A stretch of 64,000 nucleotides of DNA from Sphingomonas nostoxanthinifaciens (GTDB taxonomy: Bacteria > Pseudomonadota > Alphaproteobacteria > Sphingomonadales > Sphingomonadaceae): the NCBI RefSeq assembly GCF_019930585.1, contig NZ_CP082839.1, positions 62,001 to 126,000 of the forward strand, read 5' to 3'. Positions 44,373-53,049 of this stretch are shown piece by piece (position 1 is the first letter of the stretch; every line of letters begins with the position of its first letter). The notes beneath the pieces are model-generated. The model was not told the DNA's origin. It worked only from the letters and a program-made list of their open reading frames with translations, and searched no databases. Position numbers and translations under genes: made by a program.

Positions 44373-44765
44373 GTGGCGCGACCGCTGACCGACGGAGCCG
44401 CGCCCGCCCCGTCGCCGCTGCAGGTCGCGCTGACCGGCTGCTGCCCGCGCTGCGGCGCACGCACCTTGTTCGCGGGCTGGATCAGGTTCGCCGGGGCGTG
44501 TTCGCGTTGCGGGCTCGATTTCACCGCATTCAACGTCGGCGACGGCGCGGCGGCATTCCTCACCTTGGGCATCGGCGCGCTCGTCGCCGGGCTCGCCATC
44601 GCCACCGAACTGGTCTTCGCGCCGCCGGTGTGGGTCCATATCCTGCTGTGGCCAATAGTGACGCTCGCGCTGATCTTCGCATCGCTGCGCGCGAGCAAAG
44701 CGGCCTTGCTCGCGCTGGAATATCGCAACGGTGCGCGCGAAGGGCGGATCAGCGATCGCGCATGA
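44373..44765 (+). CDS. DUF983 membrane protein
   Basis: A 130-residue DUF983 protein: a zinc-ribbon-like N-terminus (GCCPRCGARTLFAGWIRFAG then CSRCGLDF) followed by two membrane helices (about 57-80 and 85-108). The family is regularly found between coxC and SURF1 in alphaproteobacteria, suggesting a part in oxidase assembly, but no activity is known. It starts with a GTG at 44373, and its stop overlaps the SURF1 start (ATGA). Confidence 0.88.
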   Translation: MARPLTDGAAPAPSPLQVALTGCCPRCGARTLFAGWIRFAGACSRCGLDFTAFNVGDGAAAFLTLGIGALVAGLAIATELVFAPPVWVHILLWPIVTLALIFASLRASKAALLALEYRNGAREGRISDRA

Positions 44766-45394
44766 GCCGCCGGATTCCCATCGTGCCGACGATCATCGTC
44801 ATCGCGGCTGCCCTGCTGATGGTGCGGCTGGGCGTGTGGCAGCTCCAGCGGCTGCACGAGAAGGCGGCGCTGGCGACGCGCTATGCCGCCAACGTCGCCA
44901 GGCCGCCGCTGCCGCTCGCGGCCTTGTTCCCGGTCAGCGACGACGCGCTCTTTCGGCGGACGAGCGCGATGTGCCTGTCGGTGGTGCATTGGTCGGCGGA
45001 GGCGGGGCGCACCGCGGCGGGCACGCCCGGCTGGCGCCACATCGCATCGTGCCGCACCGGCGCCGAGGGGCCGGGCTTCGCCGCCGACATGGGGGTATCG
45101 CAGGAATCGTCCGCGCCGGCATGGAATGGCGGCGTGGTGCGCGGGCGGCTGACCTGGGCGCCGAACGCGACGCCGTTGGTCGCGCGGCTGTTCGGCGCGG
45201 CGCCCGCATCGGTGCCGATGATCGTCGGCGAGACCGCCGCGCCCGGCCTCCAGCCAAGCGCGCAGCCCGATCCGGCGGCGATGCCCAACAATCATCTCGC
45301 TTATGCGGTGCAATGGTTCCTGTTCGCGGGCGTCGCGCTCGTGATCTACGCGCTGTTGCTCTGGCGGCGGACGCGCAGGGCGCGGTTGCCCTGA
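44762..45394 (+). CDS. SURF1 family cytochrome oxidase assembly protein
   Basis: SURF1 (Shy1) helps insert heme a into subunit I. The 210-residue protein has an N-terminal membrane helix (about 6-24, then LGVWQLQRLHEKAAL) and a C-terminal helix (NNHLAYAVQWFLFAGVALVI) with the typical NHxxYAxQWF pattern. The middle domain is shorter and more Cys-containing than usual, so the periplasmic part is divergent. Start ATG overlaps the DUF983 stop. Confidence 0.88.
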   Translation: MSRRIPIVPTIIVIAAALLMVRLGVWQLQRLHEKAALATRYAANVARPPLPLAALFPVSDDALFRRTSAMCLSVVHWSAEAGRTAAGTPGWRHIASCRTGAEGPGFAADMGVSQESSAPAWNGGVVRGRLTWAPNATPLVARLFGAAPASVPMIVGETAAPGLQPSAQPDPAAMPNNHLAYAVQWFLFAGVALVIYALLLWRRTRRARLP

Positions 45395-45419
45395 GTGCCG
45401 CCCGCCGGTAATCGGCGGC

Positions 45420-46820
45420 ATGGACTATGTCAGCACGCGTGGGGCTGCGCCCGCGCTCGACTTCGAGAATGCGACGCTCGCCGGCCTCGCGGCCGATGGC
45501 GGCCTGTACGTGCCTGCGGCGTGGCCGACTTTGTCGCGCGAGGCGATCGCGGCGCTGGCCGGCCTGTCCTATGTCGATACCGCCGTCGCGGTGCTTGCCC
45601 CATTCGTCGGCACGACGCTGCCGCGCGAGGAACTGCGCGCGCTGTGCCAAGCCGCTTATGGCCGCTTCGCGCACGCCGCCGTCACGCCGCTCGTCCAGCT
45701 CGACGGGCAGCATTGGGTGCTCGAACTGTTCCACGGGCCGACGCTGGCGTTCAAGGACGTCGCGCTGCAGCTGATCGGGCTGCTGTTCGAGCGGTTCCTC
45801 ACCAGCCGCGACACCCATCTCACCGTGATCGGCGCGACGTCGGGCGACACCGGATCGGCGGCGATCGACGCGCTGGCGGGGCGCGCCAAGGTCGATCTGT
45901 TCATGCTCCACCCGCAGGGGCGGGTGTCGGAGGTTCAGCGGCGGCAGATGACCACCGTGCTCGCGCCCAACATCCACAATATCGCGATCGACGGCAGCTT
46001 CGACGATGCGCAGGCGCTGGTCAAGGCGATGTTCGCCGACGCCGATTTCGCCGGCCGCTTCAGCCTGTCGGCGGTCAATTCGATCAACTGGGCGCGGCTG
46101 GCGGCGCAGGTGGTCTATTATTTCTACGCCGCGGTGCGCCTCGGCGCGCCCGAGCGGCCGGTCGCGTTCGCGGTGCCGACCGGCAATTTCGGCGATGTCT
46201 TCGCCGGCTATGTCGCGGCACGGATGGGGCTGCCGGTCGCCAAGCTGATCGTCGCGACCAACGTCAACGACATCCTCCACCGCGCGCTGAGCGCGGGCGA
46301 TTATTCGGTCGGTACGGTCACGCCCACGGTCGCGCCGTCGATGGACATTCAGGTCAGCTCCAATTTCGAGCGACTGCTGTTCGATCTGCACGGCCGCGAC
46401 GGGCCGGCGCTGGCGGCGGCGATGCGCGGCTTCGAGGCGACGCGCACGCTTGCGCTCTCCCCGGCGATGCGTGCCGAGGCGGCCGGACTGTTCGCGAGCG
46501 CGCGGATCGATGCCGAGGACATGGCGCTGGCAATGCGCTGGGCGTGCGAGGAATCGGGCATGCTGCTCGATCCGCACACGGCGATCGGCCTCGCCGCCGC
46601 GCGCGCCGCGGCTTTGCCGGCCGACGTGCCGGTCGTGACGCTGGCCACCGCGCATCCGGCCAAATTCCCCGACGCGGTCGAGCGCGCGACCGGCCGGCGG
46701 CCGGCGCTGCCGCCACGCGTGGGCGACCTGTTCGACCGCGCCGAGCGCTACGACACGCTGCCGGCCGAGATCAAGGCGGTCGAGGCCTATATCGCCGAAC
46801 GCGCGACGGCGCGGGCATGA
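45420..46820 (+). CDS. thrC: Threonine synthase
   Basis: ThrC turns O-phosphohomoserine into threonine using PLP. The 466-residue protein has the PLP lysine K112 in FHGPTLAFKDVALQL, the phosphate-binding loop IGATSGDTGSAAIDALAGR and PTGNFGDVFAGYVAARMGL. It is of normal length. The stop overlaps the start of the M16 protease gene. Presence after the cox cluster is common in sphingomonads and seems to be simple co-location. Confidence 0.96.
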   Translation: MDYVSTRGAAPALDFENATLAGLAADGGLYVPAAWPTLSREAIAALAGLSYVDTAVAVLAPFVGTTLPREELRALCQAAYGRFAHAAVTPLVQLDGQHWVLELFHGPTLAFKDVALQLIGLLFERFLTSRDTHLTVIGATSGDTGSAAIDALAGRAKVDLFMLHPQGRVSEVQRRQMTTVLAPNIHNIAIDGSFDDAQALVKAMFADADFAGRFSLSAVNSINWARLAAQVVYYFYAAVRLGAPERPVAFAVPTGNFGDVFAGYVAARMGLPVAKLIVATNVNDILHRALSAGDYSVGTVTPTVAPSMDIQVSSNFERLLFDLHGRDGPALAAAMRGFEATRTLALSPAMRAEAAGLFASARIDAEDMALAMRWACEESGMLLDPHTAIGLAAARAAALPADVPVVTLATAHPAKFPDAVERATGRRPALPPRVGDLFDRAERYDTLPAEIKAVEAYIAERATARA

Positions 46821-48046
46821 GCGCGCGGCTTCACCGCCTCGCCAACGGGCTGACCGTCGCGGTCGAGCCGATGGCCGGGGTCGAGACCTGCGCGGTCGGC
46901 CTCTATATCGATGTCGGCGCGCGGTCCGAGCCGGAGGGGCTGGGCGGGCTCGCGCACATGGTCGAGCATATGGTGTTCAAGGGTGCCGGCACGCGCGATG
47001 CCCGCGCCATCGCCGAGGTGATCGAGGATCGCGGCGGTGCGCTCAATGCGTGGACCGCGCGCGACCAGACCGCCTTCCAGGCGCGCCTGCTGGCCGACGA
47101 TCTCGCGCTGGGTGCCGAGGTGATCGCCGATCTGGTGCGCCGTCCGCATCTCGACGCGGCCGAGCTGGAGCGCGAGAAAAGCGTCGTGCTCGCCGAGCTG
47201 GGCGAGGCGCGCGACACGCCCGACGACATCATCTTCGATCATCTGCAGGCCGCGGCGTATGGCGGCCAGCCGCTCGGCGCGGCGGTGCTGGGCGACGAGA
47301 CGAGCATCGCCGCGATCGATGCCGGTGCGCTCGGCCGCTGGATCGAGACGCAATATCGCCCCGACAGCCTCGTGCTGACCGCGGCGGGCAAGGTCGACGA
47401 GGATGCGGTGCTGCGCCTCGCCGAGCGGCTCTATGGCGACATGGCGGCGGGCGCACCGCCGCCGCCGCCGCCCGCCGGCTGGACCGGCGGCACGCATCAC
47501 GATCGCCGCCGCTTCGATCAGCTCCACGTCGCCTTCGCGCATCCCGGCCTCGGCGTGGCGCATCCCGATCTGCACGCATTGTCGCTGTTCGCCAGCGCAG
47601 CCGGCGGCGGCATGTCGTCGCGCCTGTTCCAGCAGGTGCGCGAGGAGCGCGGGCTGGCTTATTCGATCTACGCCTGGACGCATGCTTATGCCGAGACCGG
47701 GCTGTTCGGTGTCTATTGCGCGGCGGCGCGTGGCGATGCGGCGCAGGCGCTTTCGCTCGCGCGGCGCGTGCTGGCCGAGACCGCCGAGGGGCTGAGCGCG
47801 GCCGAGCTTGATCGCGCGCGTGCACAGGCCAAGGCCGGGCTGCTGATGGGGCTCGAATCGGTCGGGCAGCGCGCCGATCATCTCGCGCGCCAGATCCAGA
47901 TCCATGGCCGGATCGTGCCGGTGGCCGAGACGGTGGCACTGCTCGACGCGGTGAGCGTGGCGCAGGCGCGCGCGGCGGGCGCTGCGGCGCTGGCGGGTGG
48001 CGAGGCGCTGGCGACGGTCGGCGGCAAGCTGGCGAAGGCGGCATGA
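46817..48046 (+). CDS. M16 family metallopeptidase
   Basis: A 409-residue peptidase of the insulinase/pitrilysin type. The inverted zinc motif HxxEH reads LAHMVEHMVFKG (H47, E50, H51) with a downstream Glu in REKSVVLAELGEARDTPDD. The second, inactive half is also present (MSSRLFQQVREERGLAYSIYA). Likely acts on short or processing-type peptides in the cytoplasm or periplasm; no signal peptide is seen. Overlaps thrC upstream and a methyltransferase gene downstream, each by four bases. Confidence 0.92.
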   Translation: MSARLHRLANGLTVAVEPMAGVETCAVGLYIDVGARSEPEGLGGLAHMVEHMVFKGAGTRDARAIAEVIEDRGGALNAWTARDQTAFQARLLADDLALGAEVIADLVRRPHLDAAELEREKSVVLAELGEARDTPDDIIFDHLQAAAYGGQPLGAAVLGDETSIAAIDAGALGRWIETQYRPDSLVLTAAGKVDEDAVLRLAERLYGDMAAGAPPPPPPAGWTGGTHHDRRRFDQLHVAFAHPGLGVAHPDLHALSLFASAAGGGMSSRLFQQVREERGLAYSIYAWTHAYAETGLFGVYCAAARGDAAQALSLARRVLAETAEGLSAAELDRARAQAKAGLLMGLESVGQRADHLARQIQIHGRIVPVAETVALLDAVSVAQARAAGAAALAGGEALATVGGKLAKAA

Positions 48047-48924
48047 GCCTGCTCACCCCCCAACTCGCCACGCTCGTCGCCGAGCCGTGGACCGATTACG
48101 GGCTGGTCGATTCGGGCCATGGCCGCAAGCTGGAGCGCTATGGCCGCTTCCGCTTCATCCGGCCCGAGCCGCAGGCGATGTGGTCGCCCGCCTCCCCCAA
48201 TTGGGAGGCGGACGGCGATTTCGTCGCGGCGAGCGACGAGGATGGCGGCGGCAAATGGCATCTCTCGCGCGACGTGCCGCGCGGCGGCTGGCACATGAAG
48301 TGGGAGGAGGTGCGCTTCACCGCGCAGAACACTCCCTTCCGCCACCTCGCTTTCTTCCCCGACATGGCGCCGCAATGGTCGTGGATGCGCGACCGCACCG
48401 CCGAGAATGACGAGATCCTCAACCTGTTCGGCTATACCGGCGTCGGCACGCTCGCGCTGGCGGCCAAGGGCGCTCGGCTGACGCATGTCGATGCCTCGAA
48501 GAAGTCGGTCGATGCGGGCAAGTCCAACGCCTTCCTGTCCGACATGGCCGACCGGCCGATCCGCTGGATGGTGGACGATGCGGTCAAGTTTGCGGCGCGC
48601 GAGGTGCGGCGCGAGCGGCGCTATGACGGCATCCTGCTCGATCCGCCCAAGTTCGGGCGCGGGCCGGAGGGCGAATTGTGGCGGATCGAGGAGCATCTCG
48701 CCGGCCTGCTGCGCCATTGCCGCGCTCTGCTGGACGAGCGCTCGAAGTATCTCGTGCTGACCGTCTATGCGGTGCGGATGTCGGCGCTGGCGATCGGCAC
48801 GCTGATGCAGGAATTGCTCGGCGATCTCGGCGGCCGCGTCGAGGTGGGCGAGATGGCGGTGCGCGAGGAAGCGCGCGGCCTGCTGCTGCCCACCGCCATC
48901 TTCGCGCGCTGGAGCCGCGACTAG
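48043..48924 (+). CDS. Class I SAM-dependent methyltransferase (RlmI/RlmL-like)
   Basis: A 293-residue methyltransferase. The SAM site reads ILNLFGYTGVGTLALAAKGA, with VDASKKSVDAGKSNAFLSD as the acidic loop, and the catalytic-region motif GILLDPPKFGRGPEGELWRI resembles RNA methyltransferases of the RlmI/RlmK type. The N-terminal part does not contain a PUA domain, so it is shorter than RlmI. Target unknown. Start ATG overlaps the M16 gene. Confidence 0.88.
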   Translation: MSLLTPQLATLVAEPWTDYGLVDSGHGRKLERYGRFRFIRPEPQAMWSPASPNWEADGDFVAASDEDGGGKWHLSRDVPRGGWHMKWEEVRFTAQNTPFRHLAFFPDMAPQWSWMRDRTAENDEILNLFGYTGVGTLALAAKGARLTHVDASKKSVDAGKSNAFLSDMADRPIRWMVDDAVKFAAREVRRERRYDGILLDPPKFGRGPEGELWRIEEHLAGLLRHCRALLDERSKYLVLTVYAVRMSALAIGTLMQELLGDLGGRVEVGEMAVREEARGLLLPTAIFARWSRD

Positions 48925-48930
48925 ACACAA

Positions 48931-48967
48931 AGAAGGGGCGCCGGACCGATCCTCCGACGCCCCTTCT
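48931..48967. terminator. Bidirectional terminator between convergent genes
   Basis: A 10-base-pair stem (AGAAGGGGCG with its complement, 48931-48940 and 48958-48967) with an inner CGGA/TCCG stem lies between the methyltransferase gene and the outer membrane protein gene. It can end transcription from both sides. Confidence 0.8.
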
Positions 48968-48984
48968 TCCGCGTGGCTTAAGCC

Positions 48985-49608
48985 TTAGCGGAAGCGGAAG
49001 CCGACACCCGCCATTGCGTGCTGGTCGCGCGTGTGATTGTCGAACTGCGAGTAGACGTACTGCGCGCTGACATACATGTTGGCCGGCGCGAACGAGAAAC
49101 GGTCATGCGGCGCGAACTGCACGCCGCCGCCGAACTGATAGCCGTCGGCATGGCCGCGCGTCGCATAGCCGACCTGGCCGGCGGGCGCGTCGAAAAAGCT
49201 GCGCTGCGCCTGATTGACGTAACCGCCCTTGCCGAAGACGAGCAGATCGGGGGTGACGCGATAGCCGACGCGGATGTCGCCCGACCACATTTCGCGGCCC
49301 TGATGGCTCACGGTTCCGCCGTTCACGCCCGGCACCGAGTTGGTGTTGCGATTGTCGTTGGGGCGCCAGTAGGTGACCTCCGGGCCGACGACGATGCGAT
49401 CGGTCAGGTTACCGTCCCAGCCGGCCGATCCGCCATAACCCAGCCGGTTGTTGCCACGACCGAGCGACTGGGTGCGGTCCCAGCCGATATTGCCCTCGAT
49501 GCGGAAGCCGCCGAACGAGCCGGCCACATTTGCGGGCGCGGCGTCCTGCGCATGAGCGGCGACCGGCGCCATTGCGGCGACGACGAGGGCGATGGAAACA
49601 CGGCGCAT
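48985..49608 (-). CDS. Outer membrane beta-barrel protein
   Basis: A 207-residue protein with a signal peptide (MRRVSIALVVAAMAPVAAHA, cleavage about residue 20) and a mature part of alternating beta strands (GFRIEGNIGWDRTQ, DRIVVGPEVTYWRP, GDIRVGYRVTPDLLVFGKGG) ending in aromatic FRFR, the typical C-terminal signal of barrels. It resembles the Omp25/opacity-type eight-strand barrels. Function unknown, likely structural. It has its own terminator and promoter region and stands alone. Confidence 0.88.
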   Translation of the reverse strand: MRRVSIALVVAAMAPVAAHAQDAAPANVAGSFGGFRIEGNIGWDRTQSLGRGNNRLGYGGSAGWDGNLTDRIVVGPEVTYWRPNDNRNTNSVPGVNGGTVSHQGREMWSGDIRVGYRVTPDLLVFGKGGYVNQAQRSFFDAPAGQVGYATRGHADGYQFGGGVQFAPHDRFSFAPANMYVSAQYVYSQFDNHTRDQHAMAGVGFRFR

Positions 49609-49830
49609 TGGAAAAGTCCTTGATGGTGAACACTTTGGAGAGGGCCGTTAAATCGAACCTGTCGCGGCTCCGTTCCTCCATTCACCGACAAGCGGCAGCA
49701 CTGTTGCCGCATTACAACGGACTCTGTCGCCCCGATGAACGAGCGCCGGGAACCGGCTATGCCCGTCGCGATGCGCCCGATCGGCGCCGGCTGCGTTGAT
49801 GCGCCGAGGCTTACCGGCAGGAGCAACGCC

Positions 49831-50208
49831 ATGGCGAAATCCATCCTCATCATCGGCGAGGATCCCGATCAGATCGACTTCGATGCCCCCGGCGCGCCGC
49901 CGGGAATGTCGGCCGAGAAGGTGATGGATGGCCTCAATGGCTCGGTCGCGCGGCTGGAGGCGGCGGGGCATCGGGCGACGTTGCTGCTGACGAAGGACGC
50001 GGCGACGGTCGGGGAGCAGGTGCATGCGGCGCTCGCCGGCGAAACCTATGACGTGATCGTGGTCGGCGCGGGTCTGCGCACGCTGCCGCCGATGGCGGCG
50101 CAGTTCGAGCGGCTGATGAACGTGCTGCACGAGGAAGCGCCGATGGCAAAGCTCGCATTCAACACCCAGCCGGACGATTCCGACGTGGCCGCGCTGCGCT
50201 GGATCTGA
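49831..50208 (+). CDS. Conserved hypothetical protein with Rossmann-like N-terminus
   Basis: A 125-residue cytosolic protein. It starts MAKSILIIGEDPDQIDFDAP and has YDVIVVGAGLRTLPPMAAQF in the second half, both looking like a Rossmann-type fold with alternating strands and helices. No signal peptide or catalytic motif. I do not know a function. CAGGAGC just upstream supports the ATG at 49831. It stands between the outer membrane protein and the rplJ leader. Confidence 0.7.
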   Translation: MAKSILIIGEDPDQIDFDAPGAPPGMSAEKVMDGLNGSVARLEAAGHRATLLLTKDAATVGEQVHAALAGETYDVIVVGAGLRTLPPMAAQFERLMNVLHEEAPMAKLAFNTQPDDSDVAALRWI

Positions 50209-50506
50209 TCACGCCGCGGTGGCGCGGACCGACTCGACAAATCCGCGCGCACCCTGTACTGGCCCCGCTTCCCCGATCTCGGTCGGGGTTCCGTCCGAGA
50301 CAGCAGGTGCATGGGTTCGCCCAGGCTTGATATCCTGCCGAGACGGGGAAAGAGATTTTGCCGGCATTGCCGGTTTGCCTGATGCGAACGGTTTCGGCCG
50401 TCGGTCGGCGTCCCATTCCCCTTCGGACTATCGCCGCACCGGCTTGCGCCGGCGCGGCAAAGCATGCGTCCGGCGCACATCGTGCCGGGCGAAACGGAGG
50501 TAGGCA
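50209..50506 (+). promoter_or_regulatory. Leader region of rplJ-rplL (L10-binding leader expected)
   Basis: The 298 bases before rplJ have no gene. Several short stems are visible (for example CCCCGATCTCGGTCGGGG near 50271, CACCGGCTTGCGCCGGCG near 50447). In many bacteria the rplJ leader RNA binds the L10-L12 complex and represses the operon. This is expected here by position, but I did not match the consensus. Confidence 0.45.
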
Positions 50507-51022
50507 ATGGATCGTGCTCAGAAGTCCGAGCTGGTCGCAGAGCTGAACCGCACCTTCAGCGAGACGTCCGTTGTGGTCGTCACGCGTAACCTGGGAATGA
50601 CCGTCGCACAGTCGACGGCGCTCCGGGTGAAGATGCGCGAAGCCGGCGCCAGCTATCAAGTGGCCAAGAACCGCCTTGCCCGCATTGCTACCGAAGGCAC
50701 GCCGTACACGGCCATCAGCGAAATGCTGACCGGCCCGACGGCGCTGTCCACGTCCGTCGATCCGGTCGCCGCCGCAAAGGTGGTGGTCGATTTCGCGAAG
50801 ACCAACGACAAGTTGGAAATCGTCGGCGGCGCGATGGGCGACACCAAGCTCGACGTGAACGGGGTGAAGGCTTTGGCCGAACTCCCCAGCCTCGACGAGC
50901 TGCGCGCGAAGCTCCTGGGTCTTCTCCAGGCGCCTGCGACGAAGGTGGCTTCGGTGCTTCAGGCACCCGCCGGGCAGCTTGCCCGCGTGTTCGGAGCCTA
51001 TGCGGCCAAGGAAGACGCATAA
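50507..51022 (+). CDS. rplJ: 50S ribosomal protein L10
   Basis: L10 anchors the L7/L12 stalk on the 50S subunit. The 171-residue protein has MDRAQKSELVAELNRTFSET, the RNA-binding part (VTRNLGMTVAQSTALRVKMR, SYQVAKNRLARIATEGT) and a C-terminal helix for L12 dimers. AACGGAGGTAGGCA before the ATG is an excellent ribosome site. rplL follows after 108 bases that hold a repeat pair. Confidence 0.97.
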   Translation: MDRAQKSELVAELNRTFSETSVVVVTRNLGMTVAQSTALRVKMREAGASYQVAKNRLARIATEGTPYTAISEMLTGPTALSTSVDPVAAAKVVVDFAKTNDKLEIVGGAMGDTKLDVNGVKALAELPSLDELRAKLLGLLQAPATKVASVLQAPAGQLARVFGAYAAKEDA

Positions 51023-51037
51023 GACTGACAGCAACCC

Positions 51038-51106
51038 GCCACCCCGGCGCAGGCCGGGGTCCAGGTCCGCATGGGTGGACTGGATACCGGCCCGCGCCGG
51101 TATGGC
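51038..51106. repeat. Inverted REP-like pair inside the rplJ-rplL operon
   Basis: Two hairpin elements (51038-51070 and 51075-51106), built on CCCCGGCGCAGGCCGGGG and ATACCGGCCCGCGCCGGTAT, are inverted relative copies of one another, separated by four bases. They fill almost the whole rplJ-rplL gap. The pair may reduce or process the message upstream of rplL. Confidence 0.7.
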
Positions 51107-51130
51107 GATCACATCTTGAAGGATAACATC

Positions 51131-51508
51131 ATGGCAGACCTGCAGAAGCTCGTTGACGACCTGTCCGCGCTCACCGTCATCGAGGCGGCCGAGCTCTCGA
51201 AGCTCCTCGAAGAGAAGTGGGGCGTTTCCGCCGCTGCCGCGGTTGCGGTTGCAGCCCCGGCCGGTGGCGGCGCCGCCGCTGCCGCGGTCGAGGAAAAGAC
51301 CGAGTTCGACGTGATCCTGACCGGCGACGGTGGCAAGAAGATCAACGTCATCAAGGAAGTCCGCGTCATCACCGGCCTGGGCCTGACCGAAGCCAAGACG
51401 CTCGTCGAGAGCGCGCCGAAGGCCGTCAAGGAAGGCATCAGCAAGGACGAGGCCGAGAAGATCAAGAAGCAGCTCGAGGACGCCGGCGCGACCGTCGAAC
51501 TCAAGTAA
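51131..51508 (+). CDS. rplL: 50S ribosomal protein L7/L12
   Basis: L12 dimers on the stalk recruit translation GTPases. The 125-residue protein has the N-terminal dimer domain ([20 protein letters not shown]), an Ala/Gly-rich hinge (about 38-55) and the C-terminal domain with [20 protein letters not shown] and [26 protein letters not shown] lies upstream of the ATG. A strong terminator follows; rpoB is not next. Confidence 0.97.
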   Translation: MADLQKLVDDLSALTVIEAAELSKLLEEKWGVSAAAAVAVAAPAGGGAAAAAVEEKTEFDVILTGDGGKKINVIKEVRVITGLGLTEAKTLVESAPKAVKEGISKDEAEKIKKQLEDAGATVELK

Positions 51509-51558
51509 GCTTTTTGAGCATATCCCGGCGCACGCCGGGATCGGCTTCGAACGACAGA

Positions 51559-51590
51559 AGGGGCGGCCCGGCGACGGGTCGCCCCTTTTT
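51559..51590 (+). terminator. Rho-independent terminator after rplL
   Basis: A GC-rich stem (AGGGGCG...CGCCCCT with an inner CCCG/CGGG stem, GCGA loop) is followed by TTTTT. A smaller hairpin (51522-51541) precedes it. Confidence 0.88.
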
Positions 51591-51653
51591 CGTTTGGCGC
51601 TTGCGGCGACTTGGCAGGAGGCGAATCGCGCCTGCCTCGCGTAGGGAGCGAAG

Positions 51654-52760
51654 GTGCCCGCCGCCGTCCCGTCCCTCGCCGCCGACATGCGCACCTTCCT
51701 GCGGCCGGGGCCGCGGCTGGCGGACGAGCTGGAATGTGCGCTGTCGGTCGCCCTCGCGATCGCGTTCGCCCACCTGACCGGCGCGCACAATGTCTCTTGG
51801 GCGGCGTTCACCGGCTTCGTCGTGATGCGCGGCCGCGTGACGGAAAGCCTGCTGCGCGGGCTGCTGCGCATCGTCGGCACGATCGCGGGTGCGGGGTGTG
51901 CATTGCTGCTGGCACCGCTCGTGCTGCCCTCGCCACCGGCCTTCGCGCTGACCGCGGGGCTGTTCGCCACCGCCACGCTCTACGGCGCGCTCACCGGCAA
52001 GCGGGCTTATGCGTGGCTGCTTGCCGGGCTCACCTTCGAGATGATCCTGTTCGACGCGCTCGATCATCCCGGGCTCGATCAGATGGCGTTCGCGCGGACG
52101 CGGCTGTTGGAGGTGCTGGCGGGCACCGCGGCATGCCTGATCGTCGGCATCGCGTCGGCGGTGTCATTGCGGCGGAGGTGGCCGGCCACCCCCGCGCCGG
52201 ACGCCAAGCGGCTCGGCTGGCACCCGCATGCGTTCCGCCATGCCGCGCAGGCGGGCGTGGCAGTGACGTTGCTCGCGCCGTTATGGCTGGCCTTCCGCCT
52301 GCCCGAGCTGTCGCAGAGCTGCGTCACGATCATGGCGGCGATGCTGGTGCCGGTGACGACGCTCGGCGCGACCGGCTTCGTGCCGGTCAGCCGGCGGCTG
52401 ATCCAGCGCGTGGCCGGATGCATTGCCGGGGCGGTGCTGGCGGCGGCGATGCTGCTGCTCGCGCACGGATCGGTGCCCCTGCTGGTGGCAGGCACCTGCC
52501 TCGGCGTCGTGATCGGCCGCCACATCGAGAATGGCGCGTCGCGCATCGCCTATGTCGGCACCCAGTTCGTGCTGGCGGTTCTGGTGGTGCTGGTGCCCGA
52601 CGATTACGGCGCGATCGAGATCGGCCCGGCGCTCGCCCGGCTGACCGGCATCCTGATCGGCATGGCGGTGCTGGAGCCGGTGCTGCTCGCGTGGCATCTG
52701 CTCGGCCGTCGTGCGGACGCAGCGACCGCCGGCGATCAGCCGGCGGGAACGAGCGAGTGA
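51654..52760 (+). CDS. FUSC family membrane protein
   Basis: A 368-residue protein with about ten membrane helices in two halves: one starting at LADELECALSVALAIAFAHL and one at RHAAQAGVAVTLLAPLWLAF. Typical FUSC features are AHNVSWAAFTGFVVMRG and SCVTIMAAMLVPVTTLGA. Members of this class export aromatic acids or similar compounds, but the substrate here is unknown. GTG start at 51654. Convergent with a small secreted-protein gene. Confidence 0.85.
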   Translation: MPAAVPSLAADMRTFLRPGPRLADELECALSVALAIAFAHLTGAHNVSWAAFTGFVVMRGRVTESLLRGLLRIVGTIAGAGCALLLAPLVLPSPPAFALTAGLFATATLYGALTGKRAYAWLLAGLTFEMILFDALDHPGLDQMAFARTRLLEVLAGTAACLIVGIASAVSLRRRWPATPAPDAKRLGWHPHAFRHAAQAGVAVTLLAPLWLAFRLPELSQSCVTIMAAMLVPVTTLGATGFVPVSRRLIQRVAGCIAGAVLAAAMLLLAHGSVPLLVAGTCLGVVIGRHIENGASRIAYVGTQFVLAVLVVLVPDDYGAIEIGPALARLTGILIGMAVLEPVLLAWHLLGRRADAATAGDQPAGTSE

Positions 52761-52761
52761 T

Positions 52762-53049
52762 TCAGCGCGTGCAGGGCGTGGCGAGGCCCTTGTTGTCGCG
52801 GCAGAGGTGGCCGGTCGCGAACAAGGGCGGTTTGGTCGGTCGATCAGGAAGCGCGCGTACGGGCGGCGCAACGGCGGCAATGCGGGCCGGTGCCGCCGGC
52901 GTCGCGCCGGCGCGTTTGCGCGCCCGGTCGCGGCCGACTGCCTCCGGGCAGGGCGTGTAGAGCCCGCGGACGTCGTGGCACAGCCGTGCCGCGCTGGCCG
53001 CGACCGGGCTCAGCACGAGCAGCAAGAATGCCGCCGCGCGTGCCCTCAC
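52762..53049 (-). CDS. Small secreted protein with a duplicated Cys motif
   Basis: A 95-residue protein with a signal peptide (about 1-20) and two copies of the pattern C-x-D-x-x-G-L-x-T-P-C: C24-C34 (CHDVRGLYTPC) and C83-C93 (CRDNKGLATPC). A basic, Ala/Pro-rich linker separates them. The four Cys could form two loops closed by disulfide bonds. It starts at a GTG at 53049 overlapping the map stop (GTGA). I recognise no family. Confidence 0.65.
   Translation of the reverse strand: MRARAAAFLLLVLSPVAASAARLCHDVRGLYTPCPEAVGRDRARKRAGATPAAPARIAAVAPPVRALPDRPTKPPLFATGHLCRDNKGLATPCTR

Noticed and set aside
49749..49753. GGAAC upstream of the hypothetical gene at 49831
   Set aside because: Sequence 16-17 bases downstream reads GATG, not CGTT.
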